Shown piece after piece: positions 9,290 through 17,554 of a DNA stretch of 64,000 bases. This DNA comes from UBA6168 sp964423205 (GTDB lineage: Bacteria; Bacteroidota; Bacteroidia; Chitinophagales; Saprospiraceae), in assembly GCA_964423205.1 (NCBI GenBank), contig CAYRDX010000001.1, forward strand, positions 1-64,000, read 5' to 3'. The notes below the pieces were generated by a model. It was not told the origin of the DNA. It saw only the letters and a list, made by a program, of their open reading frames with translations, and searched no databases. The position numbers and the translations under genes were made by a program. The stretch's first letter is position 1. Every line of letters starts with the position of its first letter.

Positions 9290-9822
9290 GAAAGAGGGAA
9301 CAAGATTGAAAAGAAGAATTGAAAAGTGAAGTTCCCTGAAGTGGTTAAAGAACCACTAACTGATTTGAAAATGTTCATGAGATTACAATTTGTTATCAGC
9401 CAGTCGTCCCGGCAGGCACTGTCGGGACGAACTGCCTTTAAATCCAGCTTTCAAATCTGTTCAGCAACTTGAAAATGTTCATGGGATTATAATTTGTTTG
9501 CAGTAAGGCCCCCTCCAAAGAAGAGGGGGTGCTTGCTAGCTTTCAAAAATCATCCCGAAAAAGAAATATGCATCAGCCCAAAACTCAGCGCAGGCTAAAA
9601 GTAGTCGGCAATTTTGAAATTCTTAATGGGATATACTCTAAGCAGAATTAAGCAAACAAATCTTACGGGATCTGAAAAAACTCTCTACAAAATTGAGGCT
9701 GATGCAAACTTATAAGAGGAAAAGCGGAGGGCTTAAGCCCTCCCACCTCTAAAAGAAATTCGTTTTTGGATATGTTCATGGGATTATAATTGAAGTCGTG
9801 CAAGAGCACGACTTTTTTTTTG
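9290..9822 (+). ncRNA. Intergenic array of a 27-30-base repeat, each copy followed by a hairpin; candidate non-coding transcript
   Basis: Three copies of a repeat with core ATGTTCATGGGATTATAATT lie at 9365-9394, 9469-9498 (28 of 30 identical) and 9766-9792. Each is followed within 10-12 bases by a different hairpin: stem TCGTCCCG/CGGGACGA at 9404-9430, CCCCCTC/GAGGGGG at 9509-9529, and GTCGTGC/GCACGAC at 9795-9812. Before copy 1 are AGGGAAC...GTTCCCT (about 9295-9337) and GTGGTT/AACCAC (9341-9356). A palindrome GGAGGGCTTAAGCCCTCC is at 9726-9743. The last hairpin ends in nine T's, a plus-strand terminator. No protein is encoded. Whether this is one RNA, a set of promoter-attenuator modules or mobile repeats cannot be decided by eye. 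Confidence 0.45.
9795..9821 (+). terminator. Rho-independent terminator
   Basis: A perfect seven-base-pair stem (GTCGTGC/GCACGAC) with loop AAGA is followed by nine T's. It lies about 100 bases upstream of the DUF6249-like gene and ends the repeat array rather than any coding gene. Confidence 0.85.
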
Positions 9823-9919
9823 CCCATATATTAACTCTTGATTAACGGACTTTGTAACCGCACAACAGTAGCTACCGTCAAAAAGGCAAACACAAAACAA
9901 TTATTCAAAATCAGTTATC

Positions 9920-10270
9920 ATGGAAAATCTCATACCTCTTTTCGCAATAGTCGGCACTTTTTCTTCAGTGATAGTGTTCTTGTACCTGTTCTTTAATTCA
10001 CGTCATAAAGTCAGAATGGCTTTAATTGAGCACGGTAAAGATGCCAGTATTTTCAGTCAAGGAAGAAACACCCTCAGCGCATTGAAATATGGAATGGTAG
10101 CAGTTGGCATTGGTTTGGGAATTTTTCTTGCTGCTTTGATAGAAGGTGCTAATATTATGGAAGAAGAACCCGCCTACTTCGGAATGATGCTTTTTATGGG
10201 CGGCATGGGTTTGTTGATATACTATCTGATAGTTAAGAACAGGAAGGAAGATAATCAGGATGCAGTTTAA
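9920..10270 (+). CDS. Small membrane protein, DUF6249-like
   Basis: A 116-residue protein with three predicted helices: residues about 5-26, about 56-75 and about 85-105. The segment between helices 1 and 2 (FNSRHKVRMALIEHGKDASI) is basic and probably cytoplasmic. This helix-basic loop-two helix layout with an ALIEHGKD-type motif is typical of DUF6249 proteins of unknown function, sometimes found beside sigma factors. It stands alone between two terminators, so it is probably a single-gene transcript. Confidence 0.65.
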   Translation: MENLIPLFAIVGTFSSVIVFLYLFFNSRHKVRMALIEHGKDASIFSQGRNTLSALKYGMVAVGIGLGIFLAALIEGANIMEEEPAYFGMMLFMGGMGLLIYYLIVKNRKEDNQDAV

Positions 10271-10290
10271 GACCTGCCTATAACAAAAGC

Positions 10291-10326
10291 AAAGAGGCTC
10301 GTTGAATGTTTCAAACGAGCCTCTTT
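10291..10326. terminator. Strong bidirectional hairpin terminator
   Basis: A perfect 13-base-pair inverted repeat (AAAGAGGCTCGTT / AACGAGCCTCTTT) lies 20 bases after the DUF6249-like gene. A-rich and T-rich arms allow termination in either direction, so it could also serve the convergent arginase-fold gene. Confidence 0.85.
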
Positions 10327-10398
10327 GTTATTCAAGGTATCAGAAAAGGAGTACAAAGGCCCCAACTGACAATACCGATACAATGAATTGATAATGGT

Positions 10399-11496
10399 TT
10401 ATTCAAATCTTTTGTGAGCATTAATAAGCCTTTCAGGAATATCTTCCTGTGATGCCAATACATAGTCATTATAAGAGCAGGAGATAAGTCTGTGTCTGTT
10501 ATGTTTCTTTTTTGTTTTGACTGGAACCTGCATCCACCACCTCCCTGTCTTGTTGCTTTTCCAGAAAGTTAATTGGTAATCGTGACCTTTGAAATCGACT
10601 ATGTATTCCATCAACCCGTCGAGAGAAGAAGGAAAGTCATTTTTGCGATTGCAGTATCCGTCAATAAAATACCAAATCATTTGAGCGAGGGTTTTTGATG
10701 TTTGGTTGTCTATGTCCAATTCTTCCCGGAAGCCATAAAAACCAATAGAAGTCAACTTGTCACTCATCCCTGCATATCTGCAAAGTTGGCAAGCCTCTTC
10801 TGAAAAGAATCCACTTGGTGTGGAATCTTCAACTCCGGGAGCATCGGTGTTTTTGAGGGCCCTTAAATGAAAACCAAGCATGTCGGCATCGCGAATAATT
10901 GGCTCAACTTCTGACAATGAAGTTTTTGCTTTCCCAAGTCTTACCAGGTCAAAATTCTTACGCTCAGTTAATTCAAGCGATGCAGATTCAATAAAATGCG
11001 TCTGGCATCCAATGGAACTCAAATGAAAAAGATGTTTTGACTGCACGATAGGGTTTTGGAAGTAACCTTCCAGTTCGTTTTGTTCCGGATGGTACGCCAG
11101 CTTTTCATCAATTGAACAAGTTCCGACTGAAGAAAATACAGATTGATGAGCTTCAAACTGAGCCACTACAAGACGATCGTGTTTTCCGATAATAATTGGG
11201 CAAATTCCACCATCAAGTAAGTCCTTAATTACTGGCAGAACAAAGGTGCTTTCCTCCCGCCTAAAGTTTCCCAGGTCAGCTATTTTTGTCTCGGCAAATG
11301 GAAAACTCATTTTATAAAGTTCACCACGAACCAAATTGGCTTCTATTTCGCCAATACCCAGAATGGCAAGTTTTATCTGCTTTAAATTTTCCAATCCCTC
11401 CTGGTTCCGAAGGAGATAGTTACCGAAACTTGTTTCCGAACGATTCTGTTTTGGCAGGTTTTCTTCATCCAATGGCTTAAGCCAGTTTTCAAACAT
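10399..11496 (-). CDS. Arginase-fold (ureohydrolase family) protein with degenerate metal ligands
   Basis: I choose the ATG at 11496 (MFENWLKPLDEEN, 365 residues); the open frame extends to 11616 but those 40 residues look unlike the family. The protein follows the Bacteroidota clade annotated as formimidoylglutamase or arginase: an IIIGKHD segment replaces GGxHD, the canonical DAHxD is CSIDEKLAYH, and SxDxDxxDP is DADMLGFHLRALKNTDAPG. The terminal portion CRYAGMSDKLTSIGFYGF is well conserved with that clade. Arginase-fold enzymes bind two manganese ions through those His and Asp residues. Here only some remain, so catalysis is doubtful. The fold assignment is firm; the activity is not. Confidence 0.75.
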   Translation of the reverse strand: MFENWLKPLDEENLPKQNRSETSFGNYLLRNQEGLENLKQIKLAILGIGEIEANLVRGELYKMSFPFAETKIADLGNFRREESTFVLPVIKDLLDGGICPIIIGKHDRLVVAQFEAHQSVFSSVGTCSIDEKLAYHPEQNELEGYFQNPIVQSKHLFHLSSIGCQTHFIESASLELTERKNFDLVRLGKAKTSLSEVEPIIRDADMLGFHLRALKNTDAPGVEDSTPSGFFSEEACQLCRYAGMSDKLTSIGFYGFREELDIDNQTSKTLAQMIWYFIDGYCNRKNDFPSSLDGLMEYIVDFKGHDYQLTFWKSNKTGRWWMQVPVKTKKKHNRHRLISCSYNDYVLASQEDIPERLINAHKRFE

Positions 11497-11844
11497 AGAT
11501 ATTAGACTTTTTTCCTGTGACTTTTGGAAGGAGGGCATAAAAGTACTCAGATTTGGTCTCAAAGCCGAAGTTGGCGCAAAAGTTAGTAAACAATCCAGAA
11601 ACACTTCAAAAAGCAAATGTACACGGCGAAGACATTTTGTTGAATAATTGGAAACAAAAAGGATTTAATTTAACTATAAAAGTCTTGAAATTCAGGTTAT
11701 TACAATAATGGCATAAAATTGGACATATAATTTTTTGTAATGAGTTGGTAGTGCAATTCAATTTGCAATAATTAAGTGTAAAATTTGATCAGCACATTCA
11801 ACTCTTTATGATATTTGGAGTCCCATAACATAAACAGATACCAT

Positions 11845-13254
11845 ATGTCAAAGAACAGATTATCCCTCATTTCGATCTGGCTCTTGATGTTGACTTTTCA
11901 ATTTGGCTTTTCTCAAGATTTGACATCATTGTACTCACCAGTTTCAGCTGCTTACAGCGCTACACCTAAGCACATGTGGGAATTAGGACTGCATACAGGT
12001 GGTGCGTATGGCTTTACTGATATTAAAGGGAAGTTAGGACTGGGAGGCGGATTTCATCTGCGCAAGGCCATTGACTATGTATTCTCTTTGCGGGGTGATG
12101 TGCATTTTAAAAAATTCAATTTTGAAAATACCTCAGATGGGAAAGTTGAAACTGGATCATTTCAAACTGAATTACAGTTACTTGTTTCTTTGAACAACCT
12201 GAATTGGGGAGGAAATGGAAAACGGAAAACAAACGTTTTCGCTTTTACCGGAGGCGGGGCAACACATATTAAGGCTGAGGTTAAGAATTCAATAAACCCT
12301 TACCTGGTTGATAGAAACGATTGGATGACGCATGGCTCAGTTGGATTCGGAATGGCATTTAGAGTATCTGAACGCGTAAATCTGGGACTAGAAACCAAAG
12401 TCATGATGTTTTTTGGCAAAAATGCAGACCTGCATGATGGGATTGACCGAAGAAATAATGATGTAACATCCTATACTAGTGTTAGACTGAATTTTAATCT
12501 TGGCAATAAATCGAACCGTTCAGAACCTCTCTATTGGGTAAACCCCTTGGACGTGTTCATGAAAGATATTTCAGAGTTGAAGGCCAGGCCAGTGTTTGAC
12601 ATGACAGATACGGATGGAGACGGCATCATCGATATTTTAGATCAGGAGGTTAATACTCCGGCTAATGTAGCTGTGGATACCAGGGGAATAGCGTTGGATA
12701 GTGATGGCGATGGTATTCCAAACTACCAGGATGAAGATCCGTATGTTCCCAGTGGCACAAAATACATTAAAGAAAGCGAGAGAGGATTTCCAACCTATGA
12801 TGAAGTAAACGACCTCATCGATAAAAAACTCACTGGACATTTGTCCTCTCAGGAAAATGATGCCATTAACTGGTTCTTCCCCATAATTCACTTCAATGTT
12901 GACAACTATAAAGTACGCTTTGTCGATTATGGTAATTTATCCAATGTAGCCAAAGTGATGAAAGCAAATAGTAACATGAAGATTGTGGTAACTGGTTTTA
13001 CTGACAAAACCGCATCAGAGTATTACAATTTAGTATTGTCCTACAAAAGAGCCTTGGCAACAATAGAACATCTGGTGAAAGTTCATGGAATAAGCCGAGA
13101 TAGATTTATACTGCAGTATACGGGTGAGGAGTCCAGTCTCGTTCCTTCTTTGGGTAGCACTATCATGAATCGAAGGGTTGAATTTAGAGCTGCGATTGCA
13201 GGAGACCGGGAGATGGCAAAACCTGAACAGCGAACGAGTTCAAAAAAGAACTAA
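11845..13254 (+). CDS. OmpA-family outer-membrane protein with thrombospondin type 3 repeats
   Basis: The ATG at 11845 (MSKNRLSLISIWLLML) is preferred over 11815 because it begins directly at a signal peptide. Residues about 40-230 form an eight-stranded-type barrel. Two Asp-rich calcium-binding repeats follow (DTDGDGIIDILD and DSDGDGIPNYQD). The C-terminal OmpA domain has IIHFNVDNYKV, VVTGFTDKTAS and YNLVLSYKRA, the last corresponding to the peptidoglycan-binding NxxLSxxRA motif. The protein should tether the outer membrane to peptidoglycan. A clean terminator follows, so it is monocistronic. Confidence 0.9.
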   Translation: MSKNRLSLISIWLLMLTFQFGFSQDLTSLYSPVSAAYSATPKHMWELGLHTGGAYGFTDIKGKLGLGGGFHLRKAIDYVFSLRGDVHFKKFNFENTSDGKVETGSFQTELQLLVSLNNLNWGGNGKRKTNVFAFTGGGATHIKAEVKNSINPYLVDRNDWMTHGSVGFGMAFRVSERVNLGLETKVMMFFGKNADLHDGIDRRNNDVTSYTSVRLNFNLGNKSNRSEPLYWVNPLDVFMKDISELKARPVFDMTDTDGDGIIDILDQEVNTPANVAVDTRGIALDSDGDGIPNYQDEDPYVPSGTKYIKESERGFPTYDEVNDLIDKKLTGHLSSQENDAINWFFPIIHFNVDNYKVRFVDYGNLSNVAKVMKANSNMKIVVTGFTDKTASEYYNLVLSYKRALATIEHLVKVHGISRDRFILQYTGEESSLVPSLGSTIMNRRVEFRAAIAGDREMAKPEQRTSSKKN

Positions 13255-13273
13255 TAAATCCTTCAGAATACAT

Positions 13274-13300
13274 AGGCGGACAGTTGTCCGCCTTTTTTTT
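13274..13300 (+). terminator. Rho-independent terminator after the OmpA-family gene
   Basis: Stem AGGCGGAC/GTCCGCCT, loop AGTT, then seven or more T's, 20 bases after the stop codon. Confidence 0.9.
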
Positions 13301-13394
13301 AACCTTTGCTGGCTAAGTATCCAGTGTTTGAGGGTGCGTATTTTGAAATCTTAACTCATATCCCCACAACAGGGTGCTATTTCCATCTTTGTTC

Positions 13395-14624
13395 TTAAAC
13401 GAGTAAACGAATAGGCTCTTCCAAAATTGACTTCAGCGTTTGAAGGAACTGTGCTCCGGAAACGCCATCCACAACGCGATGATCGCATGACAAAGTTACT
13501 TTCATGATGTTGGCCGGCACAATTTGACCATTCCGTACAATTGGTTTCTCAACAATAGAACCCACAGCAAGAATGCATGAATCAGGTGGATTAATGATGG
13601 CAGTAAATTCGTCGATGTCGAACATTCCCAAGTTGGAAATGGTGAAAGTATTACCACTCATTTCCTCAGGCTGCAACTTTCGATTTCGGGCCTTTTCTGC
13701 ATAAACTTTTACTTCCTGATTTATTTCAGAAAGTGTCTTTATATCCGCATTTCTAATAACCGGAACAAGCAAACCTTCGTCAACGGCAACTGCCACACCA
13801 ATATGAATGTGGTGATTGGTGCGGATTCGGTCACCCAGCCAGGAAGAGTTCACAATGGGATGCCTTTTTAATGAGGCAGCTACAGCTTTTATGACAAGAT
13901 CGTTGAAGGAAATCTTGACGGGTGCAGCCATTTCATTAATCTTCGGCCTCATCTCTACTGCCCTGTCCATGTTGATTTCCATGGTAAGATAGAAATGAGG
14001 TGAAGTGAATTTGCTTTCCGACAATCGCCGCGCAATCGTCTTGCGCATTTGGCTAATCGGTGTATCAAAAAAAGAATCAGCTAAGGTTGGAGTCACGCTT
14101 GTTTGAACAACTGGTCCACTTTCCAAAAATGATTCAACATCTTTCTTGACTATTCTGCCCAGATCTCCTGTTCCTACAACTTTCGATAAGTCAACTCCAC
14201 TTTCTTTGGCTATGCTTTTGGCCAAAGGTGAGGCCTTTATCCTTCCGCCAGAATCTTCCCCGGGTTTTTCGACGGGTATGTTTTGAAACTGTTTGCTTTC
14301 GCCTTGAGAAGGAACATTGCTTGCTGCTTCAGTTGTGCCACCATTCGAGGAGGTACTGACAGAATTGATAACCTCCTTCCAGTCTTCGCCAGCTTTTCCA
14401 ATAACAGCGATGACAGATTCCACAGGTACTGCTCCTTGTTTAACGGCGATATGCAGCAGATGACCTTCCCACAGGCTTTCGAATTCCATGGTTGCTTTAT
14501 CGGTTTCTATTTCAGCCAGCAAATCGCCCGGTTGAATCTTGTCGCCTTCTTTTTTGTGCCAGGCGATAATATTCCCCTCCTCCATTGTGTCGCTCATGCG
14601 GGGCATTTTAATGATTTCTGCCAT
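13395..14624 (-). CDS. pdhC: Pyruvate dehydrogenase complex E2, dihydrolipoamide acetyltransferase
   Basis: A 409-residue 2-oxo-acid dehydrogenase E2 subunit. A single lipoyl domain occupies residues 1-80 with the lipoylated lysine in ETDKATME (Lys43). A Pro/Ser-rich linker leads to the E3-binding domain (about 128-165, IKASPLAKSIAKESGVDL...GRIVKKDV). The catalytic acyltransferase domain fills about 185-409 and ends with SCDHRVVDGVSG, containing the active-site His382 and the DG motif. It transfers acetyl groups from E1 to coenzyme A. The pyruvate rather than 2-oxoglutarate specificity is inferred from the MPRMSDTMEEG start typical of PdhC. E1 and E3 genes are not adjacent. Confidence 0.92.
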   Translation of the reverse strand: MAEIIKMPRMSDTMEEGNIIAWHKKEGDKIQPGDLLAEIETDKATMEFESLWEGHLLHIAVKQGAVPVESVIAVIGKAGEDWKEVINSVSTSSNGGTTEAASNVPSQGESKQFQNIPVEKPGEDSGGRIKASPLAKSIAKESGVDLSKVVGTGDLGRIVKKDVESFLESGPVVQTSVTPTLADSFFDTPISQMRKTIARRLSESKFTSPHFYLTMEINMDRAVEMRPKINEMAAPVKISFNDLVIKAVAASLKRHPIVNSSWLGDRIRTNHHIHIGVAVAVDEGLLVPVIRNADIKTLSEINQEVKVYAEKARNRKLQPEEMSGNTFTISNLGMFDIDEFTAIINPPDSCILAVGSIVEKPIVRNGQIVPANIMKVTLSCDHRVVDGVSGAQFLQTLKSILEEPIRLLV

Positions 14625-14816
14625 TATCTTGAATTATTGATTCGTGAGAGTGTAAAATTAAGACCTTTAATTTGGACACATAAAAAGTACCATGATTTAC
14701 AAGAGTCCTAAAAACGACGCAAAATTGCAATAATTTCGCTTTTTCTGTACCCTGTACTTTTCCATGGGGTAGAATTGGTTTTAAGAAATGCATCTACCCA
14801 CTACATTTGCGGCACT

Positions 14817-15431
14817 ATGAATTTTTCTTCCAAACTTATCGAACAAGCTGTCGATGCATTTGCAAGCCTGCCAGGAATTGGCAGAAAAACAGCATTGCGC
14901 CTGACTCTTCATCTCGTCAGCAAAGAGGGTGAAGACACAGAAAAGTTTTGCGGTGACATACTCCAAATGAGGCAAAAAATTCAGCATTGCTCTATATGTC
15001 ACAATCTTTCAGATGATGCTGTTTGTCAGGTTTGTTCTGATAAACGCAGAGAAGCATCGCTGGTTTGTGTAGTTGACAGTATTCGGGATGTTATGGCGAT
15101 TGAAGATACAGGGCAGTATCGAGGTCTTTATCACGTCTTGGGAGGTCTTATTAATCCTCTGGAAGGTATTGGTCCTGGAGATATTCAAATTGATTCCCTT
15201 GTCACACGGGTTGCTGAAGGTAACATTAAGGAAATCATTATGGCTATCAGCCCGACGATTGAAGGTGATACCACTATGTTTTACATCACGAAGAAATTGA
15301 AGGATTTAAATGTGGAAGTGAGCTCAATAGCACGTGGTGTATCGTTTGGCGGCGAGTTGGAGTATGCTGATGAAATTACCCTTGGCAGGTCCATTATTGC
15401 CCGTGTTCCATATAAGCTCAACAACGATTGA
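14817..15431 (+). CDS. recR: Recombination mediator protein RecR
   Basis: A 204-residue protein from the ATG at 14817. It has the N-terminal helix-hairpin-helix (FASLPGIGRKTALRL), a four-cysteine zinc finger (CSICHNLSDDAVCQVC), and a Toprim domain (VCVVDSIRDVMAIED, GLYHVLGG). RecR works with RecO and RecF to load RecA on gapped DNA. A TACATTTG box at 14802-14809 sits eight bases before the start codon, matching the Bacteroidota -7 consensus TAnnTTTG; this supports the 14817 start over an upstream one at 14775 and suggests an almost leaderless mRNA. The next gene follows closely and may share the transcript. Confidence 0.95.
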   Translation: MNFSSKLIEQAVDAFASLPGIGRKTALRLTLHLVSKEGEDTEKFCGDILQMRQKIQHCSICHNLSDDAVCQVCSDKRREASLVCVVDSIRDVMAIEDTGQYRGLYHVLGGLINPLEGIGPGDIQIDSLVTRVAEGNIKEIIMAISPTIEGDTTMFYITKKLKDLNVEVSSIARGVSFGGELEYADEITLGRSIIARVPYKLNND

Positions 15432-15498
15432 AAAACGAAATCCCGAGCCAAAGCCCGGATTCGTAAAATTGAGCATTGAATCAAATACCTGGCATCTG

Positions 15499-17460
15499 AT
15501 GATTCTTTCTGTAGTCATAGTTAACTACAATGTACAGTACTTTCTGGAACAGGCTCTGTTGTCAGTGCAAAAGGCTTCCAAAGGCCTGGAATCCGAAATA
15601 ATAGTAGTTGACAATAACTCCCAGGACGATTCTGTAAAACTGGTTAAGGAAAAATTTCCTGAGGTAATCCTCCTGTTTAATAAAGAGAACACAGGTTTTT
15701 CAAAAGCAAATAACCAGGGAATAAGAATATCAAAGGGCAAGTACATTCTGTTGTTGAACCCCGATACCGTCGTTAGCGAGGATACTCTTCACAAGTGTGT
15801 ATCCTTTATGGAAAATTCGCCGGAAACAGGTTGCCTTGGGGTGAAAATGATTGATGGATCAGGTACATTCCTCCCGGAAAGTAAAAGAGGATTTCCATCT
15901 CCTTTCGTTGCCTTTTCAAAAACGTTTGGACTTTCTGCACTTTTCCCTAAATCCAGGCTTTTTAACCGCTATCATCTAGGTTATCTCGATAAAGATGAAA
16001 ACCACGAGGTTGATATAGTCGCTGGGGCCTTTATGATGCTTCGAAGAGTTGTACTTGATGAAGTGGGACTATTAGATGAGGAGTTCTTTATGTATGGAGA
16101 AGATATTGACCTTTCTTATCGCATAAAACTGGCAGGATACAAAGTTCAATACTTATCGGAAACAACCATTATTCATTACAAGGGAGAAAGTACAAGAAAA
16201 GGTAGCTTGAACTACGTTCGTACTTTTTACCAGGCAATGATCATATTTGCCCGAAAGCATTTCAGTGGCAGGGAAGCGGCTTTTTTCATTTTCAGCATTT
16301 ATGCCGCCGTCTATTTTCGTGCTTTTCTCACTCTTTTGTCTGGCTTTTTCAAAAGAATACACATTGCTCTTCTGGATGGAGTTTTCATATTTGGAGGTCT
16401 TGTTTTTCTAAAAAACTTTTGGGCTAATTACTATTACCACGATTCGGCTTATTACAGTGACGCTTTTCTTTATTTTAATGTACCAATCTATATAGCGCTT
16501 TGGTTGGGAACTTTGTTCTTTACTGGAGGATATGATGAGCCATACAATCTAAGACGAATGTACCGTGGGCTCCTTTTAGGGTCTTTGGCGATTGCTGCTG
16601 TTTACGCATTTCTTCCATTGCATTTAAGGCCATCCAGGGCAATTATTCTCATGGGAGTTGTATGGACACTGGCGTCTACTACTATCGTCAGGGAACTTCT
16701 GCATTTTTTTAAAACAGGAAGTTTTACACTGGGTAGATCGCAGATTAAGAAACTCATTATTGTTGGTTCAGGTGAGGAAAGTCAAAGGGTAAGAAATCTG
16801 TTAACTTCCGCACAGGTACAAAAGAATATTGTCGGAACCGTCGCACCAACAGGAGGTTTCAATCAGGATGGACATGACTATTTGTCAACTTTGAATAACC
16901 TGGAGGATGTCGTACACATCTATGAAGCCGAAGAAATCATATTCTGTTCTAAAGACGTCAGTGCAGATCATATCATGAAATGGATGGTAAAATTAGGACC
17001 AGACATTCAATACAGGATAGTACCGGGTGAAGGAGTAAGTATCATTGGCAGCAGTTCAAAAAACACTGCAGGAGAACTTTACACGATTGACATCAGGTTT
17101 AAAATTTCCACACCAATGGCCCGAAGAAACAAGAGGGTGCTGGATTTGTGCTTTTCTATAGCTTGTATTCTCGTGAGTCCGCTTTTGGTCTTCTACCTAC
17201 AAAATCGACAAGGTTTGTTTCAAAATACTCTGAAGGTGATGATGGGGAAGAAAAGCTGGGTTGGTTATTCAGAAGAAGCAGAAAGAGTTTTCAATCTTCC
17301 TGTACTTAAATCTGGGATTATAACCCCAGCCGATGTGTTTCAAAACCGAATTCTTGACAAAGGCACCATTGAAAGGCTGAATTTTCTCTACGCTAAAGAT
17401 TATAGTGTATGGAAGGATGTAGAAATCATCTGGAGTTGTGCCCGGCAACTTGGTAATTGA
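15499..17460 (+). CDS. Family 2 glycosyltransferase fused to a truncated polyprenyl glycosylphosphotransferase
   Basis: I choose the ATG at 15499 (MILSVVIVNYN), giving 653 residues. Residues about 1-260 are a GT-A glycosyltransferase: VVIVNYN, IVVDNNSQDDS, LLLNPDTV and the GEDIDLSYRI acceptor loop. Several membrane helices follow (about 270-410). Residues about 415-530 resemble the CoA-binding-like Rossmann domain of WbaP/WcaJ-type proteins (KKLIIVGSGEESQRV). Next comes NKRVLDLCFSIACILVSPLL, the entry helix of the sugar-1-phosphate transferase, followed almost at once by KKSWVGY and LPVLKSGI. The catalytic centre that normally lies between, including the KFRSM-type motif, is absent. The front half probably adds a sugar in surface-polysaccharide synthesis; the rear half is probably non-catalytic. 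Confidence 0.85.
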   Translation: MILSVVIVNYNVQYFLEQALLSVQKASKGLESEIIVVDNNSQDDSVKLVKEKFPEVILLFNKENTGFSKANNQGIRISKGKYILLLNPDTVVSEDTLHKCVSFMENSPETGCLGVKMIDGSGTFLPESKRGFPSPFVAFSKTFGLSALFPKSRLFNRYHLGYLDKDENHEVDIVAGAFMMLRRVVLDEVGLLDEEFFMYGEDIDLSYRIKLAGYKVQYLSETTIIHYKGESTRKGSLNYVRTFYQAMIIFARKHFSGREAAFFIFSIYAAVYFRAFLTLLSGFFKRIHIALLDGVFIFGGLVFLKNFWANYYYHDSAYYSDAFLYFNVPIYIALWLGTLFFTGGYDEPYNLRRMYRGLLLGSLAIAAVYAFLPLHLRPSRAIILMGVVWTLASTTIVRELLHFFKTGSFTLGRSQIKKLIIVGSGEESQRVRNLLTSAQVQKNIVGTVAPTGGFNQDGHDYLSTLNNLEDVVHIYEAEEIIFCSKDVSADHIMKWMVKLGPDIQYRIVPGEGVSIIGSSSKNTAGELYTIDIRFKISTPMARRNKRVLDLCFSIACILVSPLLVFYLQNRQGLFQNTLKVMMGKKSWVGYSEEAERVFNLPVLKSGIITPADVFQNRILDKGTIERLNFLYAKDYSVWKDVEIIWSCARQLGN

Positions 17461-17554
17461 TTCAAATATTTAAACGCTCTCTGGTTTCAAAATAACCATC
17501 ACAATGTCCTATTGAATACTTTTGCCCTTTGGCACTAAACAGACCAAGCTATAA

